Shown: positions 39,141-47,915, counted from the stretch's first letter. The stretch is DNA of 64,000 nucleotides from Methanocorpusculum sp. (GCF_030655665.1 NZ_JAUSPQ010000008.1:124001-188000), one strand, 5' to 3'. Notes: generated by a model from the letters alone, not told the origin. Made by a program: numbers and translations.

Positions 39141-39248
39141 CCCGACTTAACTCAGATGGTAGAGTGCGCGGCTGTAGAAAGAAATTAACGCCTGCGGGCG
39201 TACTGCGCGGCTACCGCGATGTCCCCGGTTCGAATCCGGGAGTCGGGA
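39141..39248 (+). tRNA. tRNA-Tyr (GUA) with 35-nt intron
   Basis: The cloverleaf folds with acceptor CCCGACT/AGTCGGG, D stem ACTC/GAGT, anticodon stem CGCGG/CCGCG, anticodon GTA at 39174-39176 and T arm CCCGG-TTCGAAT-CCGGG. C1-G72 is typical of archaeal tRNA-Tyr. An intron of about 35 nt (39178-39212) sits after position 37, the canonical site, and has its own ACGCC/GGCGT hairpin. The mature length without the intron is 73 nt. CCA is not encoded. Confidence 0.95.
39178..39212 (+). other. tRNA-Tyr intron
   Basis: Boundaries were placed so that positions 37 and 38 of the anticodon loop flank the insert; one base of shift is possible. The internal stem ACGCC-TGCG-GGCGT and the pairing of flanking exon bases would present a bulge-helix-bulge to EndA (gene at 32481). 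Confidence 0.75.
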
Positions 39249-39270
39249 CCATTTTAAAGACGCAATCAAT

Positions 39271-39343
39271 GCCCAAGTAGTGTAGTGGCCTATCATGCAG
39301 CCCTGTCACGGCTGCGACTCGGATTCGAATTCCGACTTGGGCG
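39271..39343 (+). tRNA. tRNA-Asp (GUC), copy 1
   Basis: A 73-nt cloverleaf with acceptor GCCCAAG/CTTGGGC, discriminator G, anticodon GTC in CCTGTCACG, T loop TTCGAAT. No intron and no encoded CCA. Identical to the second copy 117 bases downstream. Confidence 0.95.
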
Positions 39344-39387
39344 CTTCTTCTTAAGTTTTGATTGTGCGGGATTGACGTGCGTTTGTT

Positions 39388-39460
39388 GCCCAAGTAGTGT
39401 AGTGGCCTATCATGCAGCCCTGTCACGGCTGCGACTCGGATTCGAATTCCGACTTGGGCG
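39388..39460 (+). tRNA. tRNA-Asp (GUC), copy 2
   Basis: Identical over all 73 bases to the gene at 39271-39343. The two copies are separated by 44 bases that are not themselves repeated, so either the duplication is old with conversion keeping the genes equal, or only the gene body was copied. Confidence 0.95.
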
Positions 39461-39528
39461 TTTTGTTTTTAGCGATTGTTTTTGTGCTGTCTTTTCGACT
39501 GCATGGTTAAAAAAAGAGACGATAGATT

Positions 39529-40377
39529 TCAGGTACGCAGACTTTTTGCGTTTGCCCATCTTACTCGGATCTTAAACTCATCCTCTGGTACCGGTCCGGC
39601 TGCCAAAGCATCCGAGTACATGGAATATGCCTCGGTAAAGTTTTTCAGCTGTTCAAAGATGATCCCTTTGAAAAACAAGATGAGCGCCCGGTTTTCCGGT
39701 CCGGTCGCAAGAGAGGCATCGTAATATCTGAGTGCATCGTAGAGCAGCCCTTCGCCGCGAAGATTGTTTCCCCGCTCGAACAGTTCCTCTGCCGTTCCCG
39801 TGGGCTTTCGCCAGTTTCCGGATTTGTACACCTCGGCAGCATACGGGGGAGCAAAGGGTTTCCCGGACTCTTTTGCGATATGGACCTTTGAAAGCCAGAT
39901 CTGGGTCAGCATTGCATCGTCATGCAGAAAACACCACTCCTCCGCACGGTACAAACAGTTGCCCGCCTCCTCGTATTTTTTCTGCTGGGCATATGCCTGA
40001 GCACGTACAACCAAAGATGCCGCATCAGCGTCACGGACCTTGTCTGCCTCATCCACTGTGAGAAGTGCCTCTTCAGGTTTATCCGCATACAGCAGAGCCT
40101 CGGCCTTCAGGACGAGCAGCATCGAGGCGAGGTCTGAGGCTTTGTCTAAATCTGCCCCCTTCCATTCGGGCAGGATTTTGATTGATGTGTCCATACACTC
40201 AGCACACTCAGCATACCGCCCGAGTGCCTTCAGAATCGAGGCCTTTCCAACATACGTGAGCGGATCGGTCGGGTCCTCCCCGATTGCCTCGTCGTATTTT
40301 CCGAGTGCTTCCTCAAACTTTCCCGAGAGGGCCAGCTCCTCTGCTTTTTCGATAAAATCAGACAACTTCCTTACCAT
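39529..40377 (-). CDS. TPR repeat protein
   Basis: A 282-aa helical protein with tetratricopeptide-like repeats: FEEALGKYDEAIGEDPTDPLTYVGKASILKALGRY near residue 18, PEEALLTVDEADKVRDADAASLVVRAQAYAQQKKYEEA near 103, and LYDALRYYDASLATGPENRALILFFKGIIFEQLKNF near 215. Probably a protein-interaction scaffold with unknown partners. Its start overlaps the end of cofC by 20 bases, so it is translated from the same transcript. Confidence 0.75.
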   Translation of the reverse strand: MVRKLSDFIEKAEELALSGKFEEALGKYDEAIGEDPTDPLTYVGKASILKALGRYAECAECMDTSIKILPEWKGADLDKASDLASMLLVLKAEALLYADKPEEALLTVDEADKVRDADAASLVVRAQAYAQQKKYEEAGNCLYRAEEWCFLHDDAMLTQIWLSKVHIAKESGKPFAPPYAAEVYKSGNWRKPTGTAEELFERGNNLRGEGLLYDALRYYDASLATGPENRALILFFKGIIFEQLKNFTEAYSMYSDALAAGPVPEDEFKIRVRWANAKSLRT

Positions 40378-40996
40378 CCCGGTGGACCTTCACCCGTCCA
40401 TCCTGTACCGATAAGGTGAACCCGTGTTCATACAACCATTCACGGGCGTTTCCGTGTCCGTGGATCATCAGCTCCACCAGATCTGCCGGCTCGTCCACAT
40501 CCGTCGACATACGCATGGAGTCGATGATCTCGACGGTGAGTTCAAGTTCTTCGGCAATCTGGAGATGCCGTCTGAACGAGAATCCGTAGTATTCCACATG
40601 GAACTTCTCGGGTTTCTTAACAAAGATCACATTCGTCCCGCCGCCGAGCCCTGGGACGATCGCCATATCCGCCTTGGTGGAAATGACCCGCTGGAGACTG
40701 CCCGGCGTTACCATCGGGAGATCTGACATGATGATCAGGGAAGGGCAGTGAAACTGAGGAAGGGCCCAGTTGATCGCTTCATTGAGCCCCTCTTTTCGTA
40801 CTGCCACGAGTGCATCCCGGCACTCATACTTTGACGTACAGAGAAGTGTGGCGCTGCATCCTGTCCTTCTGACCGCGAGGATCACGTCTTCCAGCATTAT
40901 CCTCGCAAACTCTTCGCGCTCTTCCTGGGTTAGAATAGACGAAAGCCGCGTCTTCGGGTTGACCGGTTTGAACGGAATCAGGGCGTGGAAGTACAT
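40358..40996 (-). CDS. cofC: 2-phospho-L-lactate guanylyltransferase
   Basis: A 212-aa nucleotidyltransferase that activates 2-phospholactate (or a related acid) with GTP for coenzyme F420 assembly. The N-terminus ALIPFKPVNPKTRLSSILTQEER is the characteristic substrate loop; IMSDLPMVTPGSL is the Asp-containing metal site, and MSTDVDEPADL the late conserved stretch. cofE-type genes lie elsewhere in this window (57230, 59297). Confidence 0.88.
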   Translation of the reverse strand: MYFHALIPFKPVNPKTRLSSILTQEEREEFARIMLEDVILAVRRTGCSATLLCTSKYECRDALVAVRKEGLNEAINWALPQFHCPSLIIMSDLPMVTPGSLQRVISTKADMAIVPGLGGGTNVIFVKKPEKFHVEYYGFSFRRHLQIAEELELTVEIIDSMRMSTDVDEPADLVELMIHGHGNAREWLYEHGFTLSVQDGRVKVHRDGKEVV

Positions 40997-41040
40997 TGTT
41001 ACTACTATTTGGGGTCTTTTGATGATAGATACTTTTCTCC

Positions 41041-41844
41041 TTAGGGATGCATCATCTGAAAGACTTTGACGATATCTTTTGAAGGTGCCACATCATGGAC
41101 CCGCAGCACGTCTGCCCCGCCTTCAAGCAGGGCATACAGCACCGCAAGGGAACCGTACAGCCGTTCATGCGGCGGCTTATTCAGGCAGTCACCGATGAAC
41201 GTTTTGCGGGAGGCCGCGGCAAGCAGCGGGTATCCGTATGATTTCAACTCGGAAAATCTGCGGCAGAGTTCCCAGTCGGCTTCACTCGACCGTTCCGCAA
41301 TCCACTTCCCGATACCTGGATCCAGGATCAGCTGATCGATATTATACTGCTCTGCTCTGCAGATGATCTCTTTCAGGGCCGTGTGCGTGGAGGTGATGTC
41401 AGTCGGATCCCCCGGACGGTTGTGCGCCGTCATGGCAATCACCGGAAGACCGCTGTCCGCTGCGATCTTTGCGTACCTTTCATTCGAGAGTCCGCTGATG
41501 TCGTTCACCGCGGAAATGTCATATCTGAGTGCCGCTTCAAGGACCTCGGGATACATCGTATCGAGAGAAAAGACTGCTCCTGAATGTTCCAGATTCTGCA
41601 GCGTATGGACGACCCGTTCTTTTTCCTCCGCGACGGTGATCGGCGGCGCAGTAAGAGCCGTACTCCGTGCTCCGATGTCGATGATATCGGCACCTGCACG
41701 GAGCATCTCTTCGACGCGGGTCGTTACCAGTTCGAGAGGAGTGAACGAGTCCGAGAAGAAAGACTCAGGGCTGATATTGAGGACCCCCATCAACCGGGGG
41801 GGATTGGCGTTCCCGATGCCGATCCCTTTGATGCGGACTTCCAT
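41041..41844 (-). CDS. Dihydropteroate synthase-like (pterin-binding) protein
   Basis: A 267-aa TIM barrel of the pterin-binding family. LMGVLNISPESFFSDS (canonical MGxLNxTPDSFSDGG) is at about residue 18, DIIDIGARST at 55, and SRKTFIGDC near 215, which corresponds to the late SRK motif. Methanogens use tetrahydromethanopterin and lack the usual folate route, so classical sulfonamide-target DHPS activity is doubtful. Its stop overlaps the glyA gene region by one base, linking it with one-carbon metabolism. Confidence 0.72.
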   Translation of the reverse strand: MEVRIKGIGIGNANPPRLMGVLNISPESFFSDSFTPLELVTTRVEEMLRAGADIIDIGARSTALTAPPITVAEEKERVVHTLQNLEHSGAVFSLDTMYPEVLEAALRYDISAVNDISGLSNERYAKIAADSGLPVIAMTAHNRPGDPTDITSTHTALKEIICRAEQYNIDQLILDPGIGKWIAERSSEADWELCRRFSELKSYGYPLLAAASRKTFIGDCLNKPPHERLYGSLAVLYALLEGGADVLRVHDVAPSKDIVKVFQMMHP

Positions 41845-43094
41845 TATAAGTTCCGGATCTCAGGGTACAGCGGGTATTTCAGACAGAATGCCGTCACCTC
41901 AGCTTTGACCCCGGCAATGACCTTCTCATCACCGATGTGATTCAGGACCTTGGCGATCCAGTCTCCGATCTGTTTACACTGCTCTTCCTTCATACCGCGG
42001 GTGGTGATGGTCGGCGTTCCGATCCGGATACCGGAGGTCTCGAAGGGGGAGAGTGCCTGCCGCGGGATCGTGTTTTTGTTGACAGTGATGCCGGCTTTTC
42101 CAAGAGCGACTTCTGCCTGCTGACCGGATATGTTGTGGTCGGAGAGGTCGAGAAGACAGAGATGGTTGTCCGTTCCGCCGGAGACGAGCCGGAAGTTGTT
42201 GTCTTCCATGGTCGCGGCGAGCACTTTACAGTTTTTGACGACCTGTTTTGCGTACTCTTTGTAGTCTTCGGTGAGCGCTTCACGGAAACAGACGGCTTTG
42301 GCAGCGATCACGTGCATGAGAGGTCCGCCCTGCATGCCGGGGAAGACCGCTTTGTCGATCGAGTTCGCATACTCTTTGTCGCACATGATCACACCGCCGC
42401 GGGGTCCCCTGAGCGTTTTATGGGTCGTTGAGGTGGTGTAGGTGGTGATGCCGACGGGAGAGTTGTGCAGTCCGGTGCAGCAGAGTCCGCTGATGTGGGC
42501 AATGTCCGCCATTGACCGGGCACCGACATCTTCCGCGATCTCCGTGAATGCCTTGAAGTCGATCTCACGGGGATATGCCGATGCTCCGCAGACGATAAGG
42601 TCGGGTCGGTTTTTCCGTGCGAGCTCCTCAATCACGCCGTAATCGAGCCGCTCGGAATCGAAGTCGACACCGTAAAATGAGATATTGAAGCATTTCCCCG
42701 ACATGTTTGCCGGATCGCCATGGGACAGGTGACCGCCGTCATTCAGGCTCTGGCTCAGGATCTTATCTCCCGGCTTCAGACATGAGAGGTACACTGCTTC
42801 ATTTGCCTGACTGCCTGAGTGCGGCTGAACGTTTGCGTGTTCTGCACCGAAAAGTTTGCAGAGTCGGTCGCGTGCCAGATTTTCGATCTGGTCATGGAAT
42901 TCGCAGCCGCCGTAATAACGCTTTCCCGGGTAACCTTCTGCATATTTATTTGTCAGAATAGTTCCCATTGCCTCCATTACTTCGCGTGCGACAACATTTT
43001 CCGATGCGATCAGTTCAAGCCCCTCAACCTGGCGCTTGTGTTCTTTATTTATCAGCTCGAATATTTCCGGGTCAAATAGTGCCAGGGACGACAT
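41844..43094 (-). CDS. glyA: Serine hydroxymethyltransferase
   Basis: A 416-aa PLP enzyme interconverting serine and glycine, using tetrahydromethanopterin as C1 carrier in methanogens. The PLP lysine is in [14 protein letters not shown] (about residue 225). [25 protein letters not shown] and GMQGGPLMH are standard family motifs. It is the first gene of a minus-strand operon glyA, DHPS-like, cofC, TPR. Confidence 0.96.
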   Translation of the reverse strand: MSSLALFDPEIFELINKEHKRQVEGLELIASENVVAREVMEAMGTILTNKYAEGYPGKRYYGGCEFHDQIENLARDRLCKLFGAEHANVQPHSGSQANEAVYLSCLKPGDKILSQSLNDGGHLSHGDPANMSGKCFNISFYGVDFDSERLDYGVIEELARKNRPDLIVCGASAYPREIDFKAFTEIAEDVGARSMADIAHISGLCCTGLHNSPVGITTYTTSTTHKTLRGPRGGVIMCDKEYANSIDKAVFPGMQGGPLMHVIAAKAVCFREALTEDYKEYAKQVVKNCKVLAATMEDNNFRLVSGGTDNHLCLLDLSDHNISGQQAEVALGKAGITVNKNTIPRQALSPFETSGIRIGTPTITTRGMKEEQCKQIGDWIAKVLNHIGDEKVIAGVKAEVTAFCLKYPLYPEIRNL

Positions 43095-43132
43095 ATTACG
43101 TAAATATAGTTAATATTACGTGATAAAGGCGT

Positions 43133-44446
43133 CTACTGTTTGTCCAGGGAATCGGCTGCGAGCCGGATCATCGAGTACATCCCGTCAGGCGTCGGGTGGA
43201 CTTCAAGCATAGGAGAGAATTCATGCACGGTCACGCCTTTACGTACCAGATACCCGAGATAGGTCCCGACGATGCTCGTGCCGGGTGCCGAGGTGGCAAA
43301 ACCCAATATCTGTCCATCCTCCTTCGAAACAGTGAGATGCATGGACCCCACCGATCCGTCCGCCACATGCCAAAACGACTCGGGTCCGGCGATGTTGGGT
43401 GAGGAGAAGGTCATACCTTCCACACCTTTTTTCGGGGGGCACATGGTGTAATCCAGACCAAGAACGATCGTGAACGGGACCTGATCAAGATCCACTTTCC
43501 GCGGGTGTCCGAGTATTGCGTCGGCCGCCGCAAATCCCTGAAGCCGGGCGACCGGAGTGAAGTAAGGTGCGCCGGTCACATCGCCCGCTGCATAGATCCC
43601 GGGAACCGATGTCTCCATCTTTTCATCAACTTTGATCGAACCGTCAGGATTTTTCGCCATGCCGGTGAAAAGTGAGGTCTCCGGCATCATACCGGTCGTG
43701 AACAGTACCGCATCGAAGGGCATATCATCCCCGTTTATACGGACACCTTCGACGTGATCCTTTCCGAGGATCTGCTTTATATGTCCGTATATTATAGTGA
43801 CATTTGCGAGATCACGGTGTACTGCTTTCATCATCGATTCGGGGAGAACGGGCAGGAGCAGACTCCTGCAGAAGATGGTCACTTCACACCCGAATGCCGC
43901 ATAGATGTAGGCGAACTCGGCCGCAGAGATGCCTCCTCCGATAATAGCGAGCCTTTTTGGAAGCATAGACATTGTCCGGAGTGTCTTTGCCGTGTAGATT
44001 CCGGCAAGATCATTTCCCGGGATGTCCGGGACGTGGATGCCTGCCCCGGTGGCGATGATGATCTTTTCCGCCTTGCGCAGCTGACCGTTTACGAACAGTT
44101 TTCCGTCCCTGATCTCGGCATTTGCCTCATACTCGATCACGACACCTGCCGCTTTTGTTTCCCGCTCGAGGATGATCTCCAGTTTCCGCTGGACCCCTTC
44201 GAGTTTCTGGATCACTTCCGGGAACCGAACGGCTGCGCCGCCCTCAATAACTCCGGAATTTTTCAAAAAAGATATGGTATTGATACTGCGGGCAACATCG
44301 TTCAGCCCGCAGACAAGCATGCATCCGTCATGGATGCATGTCCCGCCGATCGCCTTCCTCTCTAGAAGGGTGACCTGTTTTCCTGCTCCGGCGAGGCGGA
44401 GAGATGCCATCCTCCCTGCAGGTCCTGCCCCGATAACGTAGATCAT
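43133..44446 (-). CDS. FAD-dependent NAD(P)-disulfide oxidoreductase (dihydrolipoamide dehydrogenase-like)
   Basis: A 437-aa protein starting at MIYVIGAGPAGRMAS (44446), just after the stop of the neighbouring gene; the longer frame is not needed. The FAD fold is at the N-terminus, a redox-active CxxxxC pair lies at Cys37 and Cys42 in GGTCIHDGCM, the NAD-binding motif AIIGGGISAAEFAY is near 165, and AAGDVTGAPY is near 283. The C-terminal HPTPDG resembles the HPTxxE of lipoamide dehydrogenase with Asp replacing Glu. No lipoyl enzyme genes are adjacent, so the disulfide substrate is unknown. Confidence 0.75.
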   Translation of the reverse strand: MIYVIGAGPAGRMASLRLAGAGKQVTLLERKAIGGTCIHDGCMLVCGLNDVARSINTISFLKNSGVIEGGAAVRFPEVIQKLEGVQRKLEIILERETKAAGVVIEYEANAEIRDGKLFVNGQLRKAEKIIIATGAGIHVPDIPGNDLAGIYTAKTLRTMSMLPKRLAIIGGGISAAEFAYIYAAFGCEVTIFCRSLLLPVLPESMMKAVHRDLANVTIIYGHIKQILGKDHVEGVRINGDDMPFDAVLFTTGMMPETSLFTGMAKNPDGSIKVDEKMETSVPGIYAAGDVTGAPYFTPVARLQGFAAADAILGHPRKVDLDQVPFTIVLGLDYTMCPPKKGVEGMTFSSPNIAGPESFWHVADGSVGSMHLTVSKEDGQILGFATSAPGTSIVGTYLGYLVRKGVTVHEFSPMLEVHPTPDGMYSMIRLAADSLDKQ

Positions 44447-44447
44447 T

Positions 44448-45383
44448 TCAGAACACTTCGCAACCTTCGTCGGATGGAAGACTAAGTTCCTCACCTGAGT
44501 ATGCGTTCACTTCCACGATGTCCTTCTTTCCTCTGACCTGCCAGACCGGTACATACACTTTCTTGAAGATCAGTTCGATGTTCTCGTCGCTTGGCCGGAA
44601 GTCCTTCTCCTCGGCAAAGATCGCGTCTCCGGCGGTCGTCTTGATCCTGACCCGGCGAGTGAGTTTCTTGATCAGATCAGATCTGATCCGTCCCTTTGCC
44701 TGATCCAGACTGATGATCGGGGTCATGACCTCGGCATCATGGGGAAGCTCTGCTTCCTGCGGCACGACATCGCCGAACTGACCCGGCAGATCATTGATCG
44801 CGTTGATCCAGCCGGAACCTTCCTCGTCGAAGGAGACGCTTTTTCCTTTGTAGGTCGCTTCTCCACCGCTTTTGTAGTGATAATACCAGTAAGGGATCAT
44901 GCGCAGAATGGTCGTTCCCTGCTGACGGGCAACACGGGTGGCTTCCTGTCCGGAGATCCTTACCGGGAGAACAAGGTCATACCCAAGTGGGGGCTGCTGA
45001 ACCCCGACATTCGTGTACGCATAACTGGGTCCCCCGACGATGTCGAAGGGCATATTCCAGATACGTGCAGCTGCCGCATCTCCTATGTATTTGAGCAGCT
45101 TCTCCTTTGTCCAGAGATCTGACTCCTTTGGCTGGAAGTATGAATTCCCCGTAAATATGATCTTGTCGCAGCGGACTTTGGTTCCGCTGAGGTTTATCGT
45201 GTAGGGGGTCATGTCGAAACGCTGAAGAAGATTTGTGTCATCGGAACACATGACCAGGACGCATTTTGCACCCCGTACTGCCGAGAGATTGAATGGCCCC
45301 TCTTCAATCTCACAGTCATATCCGGCGGTTTCGAGAACACGCCGAATCTCAGTCACCGCATGTGTGTGAAGTAGTTCACCCAT
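44448..45383 (-). CDS. Conserved hypothetical protein, unrecognised family
   Basis: A 311-aa soluble protein that I cannot assign. The N-terminal half is mixed alpha/beta with TEIRRVLETAGYDCEIEEGPFNLSAVRGAKCVLVMCSDDTN, which resembles a restriction-endonuclease-like or NTPase-like edge strand arrangement. The middle has PYWYYHYKSGGEATYKGK, and the end has repeated beta strands (VPVWQVRGKKDIVEVNAYSGE). It lies one base upstream of the disulfide oxidoreductase and is probably co-transcribed. No signal peptide or membrane segment. Confidence 0.55.
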   Translation of the reverse strand: MGELLHTHAVTEIRRVLETAGYDCEIEEGPFNLSAVRGAKCVLVMCSDDTNLLQRFDMTPYTINLSGTKVRCDKIIFTGNSYFQPKESDLWTKEKLLKYIGDAAAARIWNMPFDIVGGPSYAYTNVGVQQPPLGYDLVLPVRISGQEATRVARQQGTTILRMIPYWYYHYKSGGEATYKGKSVSFDEEGSGWINAINDLPGQFGDVVPQEAELPHDAEVMTPIISLDQAKGRIRSDLIKKLTRRVRIKTTAGDAIFAEEKDFRPSDENIELIFKKVYVPVWQVRGKKDIVEVNAYSGEELSLPSDEGCEVF

Positions 45384-45452
45384 AATTAATTACTATTGGT
45401 TCTCCGTTCTCATAAAATCCGTTGTCTCGGTCCTGTGCCGACTCTCCCTGGT

Positions 45453-46208
45453 TCAGGTGAAGAGCCGGTTCGCTGCAGGTGCCCGTTTGTGTTCAGAACA
45501 TTTGATGAATCCAAGTGCCTTCTCCTCGATGGAATTTTTCGGGACACCACCACTCTCTTCCAGAGCTATCAGCGCAGCATCCAGCTCGGCATAGCTCATC
45601 CCGAGTTCGCTTTCGTCACTCTGTCCTTCCCAGAATCCGGCGCTGGGGGCCTTTGTGATGATCGATTCCGGGACTCCCAGCTCTTTTGCAAACAGATAAA
45701 CATCTTTTTTCCAGAGATGAAGGAGCGGCTGGATGTCGGCCGCGGAGTCGCCCCACTTTGTCGAATACCCTATCATATACTCGGTTTTGTTCGATGTTCC
45801 GCAGACGAGGTATCCCCGGGCTGCGGCAATATTATATAATGTGGTCATCCTGAGACGTGCCGCAATATTTCCTCTAAGGACAGGAGTGTCGGTGATATGA
45901 GGGGCGGCAAGGAATGCTGATCTGACCTCTTCCAGGGGGACAGTGATAAGCTCGACGCCCAGACTGCGGCAGAGTTCTTCCGCATCTTCATGATCCTGCG
46001 GATTATTGGACGAGACCGGCATATTCACGCCAAGCACCCGTTCGGGGGAGAGGGATTTACAGCAGAGTGAGCAGGCCACCGCCGAGTCGAGTCCGCCGGA
46101 AATGCCGATGACCACTCCGCGGGCGTTCGCTCCCCAGATGGTCTGTCTGATGAGGTCTTTGGTTTTCACGATCTCGCATCCGATACATTCACAGGTTACT
46201 TTGGTCAT
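45453..46208 (-). CDS. nadE: NAD+ synthetase (ammonia-dependent type)
   Basis: A 251-aa PP-loop enzyme amidating nicotinic acid adenine dinucleotide. The PP-loop GISGGLDSAVA is at about residues 35-44; CGTSNKTEYMIGYSTKWGDSAADIQPL and PSAGFWEGQSDESELG are NadE hallmarks. It lacks a glutaminase domain. Four cysteines near the N-terminus (CECIGC) are unusual for NadE and might bind metal. It overlaps the next upstream gene by 4 bases. Confidence 0.93.
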   Translation of the reverse strand: MTKVTCECIGCEIVKTKDLIRQTIWGANARGVVIGISGGLDSAVACSLCCKSLSPERVLGVNMPVSSNNPQDHEDAEELCRSLGVELITVPLEEVRSAFLAAPHITDTPVLRGNIAARLRMTTLYNIAAARGYLVCGTSNKTEYMIGYSTKWGDSAADIQPLLHLWKKDVYLFAKELGVPESIITKAPSAGFWEGQSDESELGMSYAELDAALIALEESGGVPKNSIEEKALGFIKCSEHKRAPAANRLFT

Positions 46209-46756
46209 TTTTCCTCCTTTTTTAACGCGTCACGAAGATTTTTCAGCGCATAGCGGGTTCCTGGATGGTCTGTCGTGAATCTATTCAGGAATTCCGCCAC
46301 GTCCCCGCGGGTCTCCGGCCCGGGTCCCCGGTATCCATGTCGCTTTGCATACCAAAACACCTCTTCCGCAGGTATCACGGAAAAAGGGGCGATCCGTCCC
46401 TTTTTCGGAGAGAGCAGTCGGTCCTGTGTCCCGGCGCAGACTGATTCCAGTACATAGAGTGCGGTATCGTCCAGCGTGGCCGGCTCAAGGATCACGTTGG
46501 CATCCTTTGGATCTTTCACGAAGAGCAGATCGGTCCGGGCTGCGAGCATGTCCGCAAGAAAGATTCGCAGGGCAAAACTGCGGAACGTTTTGTCTTCTTC
46601 GACAAAGAGTCGTGCGCCTGAGGGAAGCCCCCCCTGATGCCTGATCTCTTTCTTGGCTTTTGCCGCTATGTCGGCAGCAGCGTGGAGTTCGCAAAGATAG
46701 AGGCCCGAGTACGGCTGCGTCACGACCGCCTCTTTGCTGCACCTGCTGCATTTCAT
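46205..46756 (-). CDS. Degenerate TtuA/NcsA-like protein lacking the PP-loop
   Basis: A 183-aa protein starting MKCSRCSKEAVVTQPYSGLYLC with zinc ligands Cys3, Cys6, Cys22 and probably His25, the N-terminal finger of tRNA 2-thiolation ATPases (TtuA/Ncs6). The C-terminal region (VIPAEEVFWYAKRHGY, AEFLNRFTTDHPGTRYALKNLRD) also matches that family. The SGGKDS loop and Fe-S cysteines are absent, and the protein is far shorter than the usual 300 aa. A non-catalytic paralogue or RNA-binding remnant is inferred. Co-transcribed with nadE. Confidence 0.55.
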   Translation of the reverse strand: MKCSRCSKEAVVTQPYSGLYLCELHAAADIAAKAKKEIRHQGGLPSGARLFVEEDKTFRSFALRIFLADMLAARTDLLFVKDPKDANVILEPATLDDTALYVLESVCAGTQDRLLSPKKGRIAPFSVIPAEEVFWYAKRHGYRGPGPETRGDVAEFLNRFTTDHPGTRYALKNLRDALKKEEK

Positions 46757-46845
46757 ACAAGAAGTATGGGCTCTTCAAAGATATGGATATTCCCCGGCCG
46801 GATCGTCACCTCCGGGACTTAGATGCAATCAAAAAAAAAGTATTT

Positions 46846-47580
46846 TCAGAGTTTACGGCAGACCGTCAGGTATCCCGTATGCGAGACGCGTGTAGACGGT
46901 CTCGTGCCCCTTTTACTTCGGGTGAGTTCACGTTCCATGCACTCAAACGTCAGGACTGACTCCTCGCCGAATAGTTCCCGGGCTGTGTCCATGACGCAGA
47001 AGGTCTGTTCCAGAAACGGCGTATAGGTCGCGAAGTATCCGCCGATCTTCAGGAGCGGGTATACGTGCCTGACGTGTTCGGGCTGGATCTGCATATCCAG
47101 ATGGACAATATCGTATGGTCCGTCCGCGACCTCCAGAACATCGCAGGCCCGGCACTCAACGTTGTCCAGTCCTGCGTCCCGGATGTTTCCCTCTGCTATT
47201 TTGGAGAACTCCGGTCGTGCTTCGCAGGTGACGACCGAACCGGCACATCCGCCGAAGAAGATGGCTGCGATCCCTGATCCCGTTCCCGCATCCAGAACGC
47301 GGTCACGCCGGCACATCCCTGTGTATGCCATGACCATGCCGATGTCTTTTGGCATCATGGGGGCGCCGGTCCGTTTTCCATGTGCAAAAAAGTCCGTTGC
47401 TTTGGGAACGAGAACGTAGAACGTTTTACCCAGATGGGTCAGGATCTCATCCCCGTTTTCCAGCCCCGCGACTTCCGCAAGATCGATCATGCCCAGATCC
47501 GTCGAGAGTTTTCCCTCGCCGGCCTTCACATAATACTCTCGTCCGTGTCCGTGAACGATGACTCTGTTTGGTCCGATCAT
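46846..47580 (-). CDS. trmI: tRNA (adenine-N1)-methyltransferase (positions 57/58)
   Basis: A 244-aa class I SAM methyltransferase. The N-terminal small beta domain is followed by a SAM motif VLDAGTGSGIAAIFFGG near residues 96-112, and VHLDMQIQPEHVRHVYPLLKIGG carries the catalytic Asp region. The archaeal enzyme methylates A57 and A58 in the T loop. It overlaps the nac gene by 4 bases. Confidence 0.88.
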   Translation of the reverse strand: MIGPNRVIVHGHGREYYVKAGEGKLSTDLGMIDLAEVAGLENGDEILTHLGKTFYVLVPKATDFFAHGKRTGAPMMPKDIGMVMAYTGMCRRDRVLDAGTGSGIAAIFFGGCAGSVVTCEARPEFSKIAEGNIRDAGLDNVECRACDVLEVADGPYDIVHLDMQIQPEHVRHVYPLLKIGGYFATYTPFLEQTFCVMDTARELFGEESVLTFECMERELTRSKRGTRPSTRVSHTGYLTVCRKL

Positions 47581-47915
47581 ACAGCGGTCAGTTTTAAAAT
47601 TGCCTCAGCAATGTCCCCGTTACACTCCACAAGAGCAGCACGGGCGGTTTCCGGTGAGACGGAAGTCTGTGAAGCAACCAATTCAACATCCGACTCAGGG
47701 ATCTCGACGGCGGTCTCTTCGAAGTGGACCTCGCCCGTGAGCTGATACGAGGTCTGACCCTGCATGGTGATGCCGACGACCTCGGCATTCAGAAAGACAT
47801 AATTTCCGGACGCTGTGTAGACCACAACTTTCGAGACATCTGCGATCTCGTCCATCTTCATGCCCATTTTTTTCATCGCTGCTTTCATCTGTTTGGGATT
47901 TACACCTGGCATCAT
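47577..47915 (-). CDS. nac: Nascent polypeptide-associated complex protein (archaeal NAC)
   Basis: A 112-aa ribosome-associated chaperone. The NAC domain covers about residues 10-75 (KQMKAAMKKMGMKMDEIADVSKVVVYTASGNYVFLNAEV), and a UBA domain ends the protein (SPETARAALVECNGDIAEAILKL). The archaeal form works as a homodimer. Coupled by overlaps to trmI downstream and the PUA gene upstream. Confidence 0.93.
   Translation of the reverse strand: MMPGVNPKQMKAAMKKMGMKMDEIADVSKVVVYTASGNYVFLNAEVVGITMQGQTSYQLTGEVHFEETAVEIPESDVELVASQTSVSPETARAALVECNGDIAEAILKLTAV

Noticed and set aside
39211-39575. Several frames of 70-100 codons over the tRNA genes
   Set aside because: The frames encode repeats of tRNA sequence on both strands and are explained by the two identical tRNA-Asp genes.
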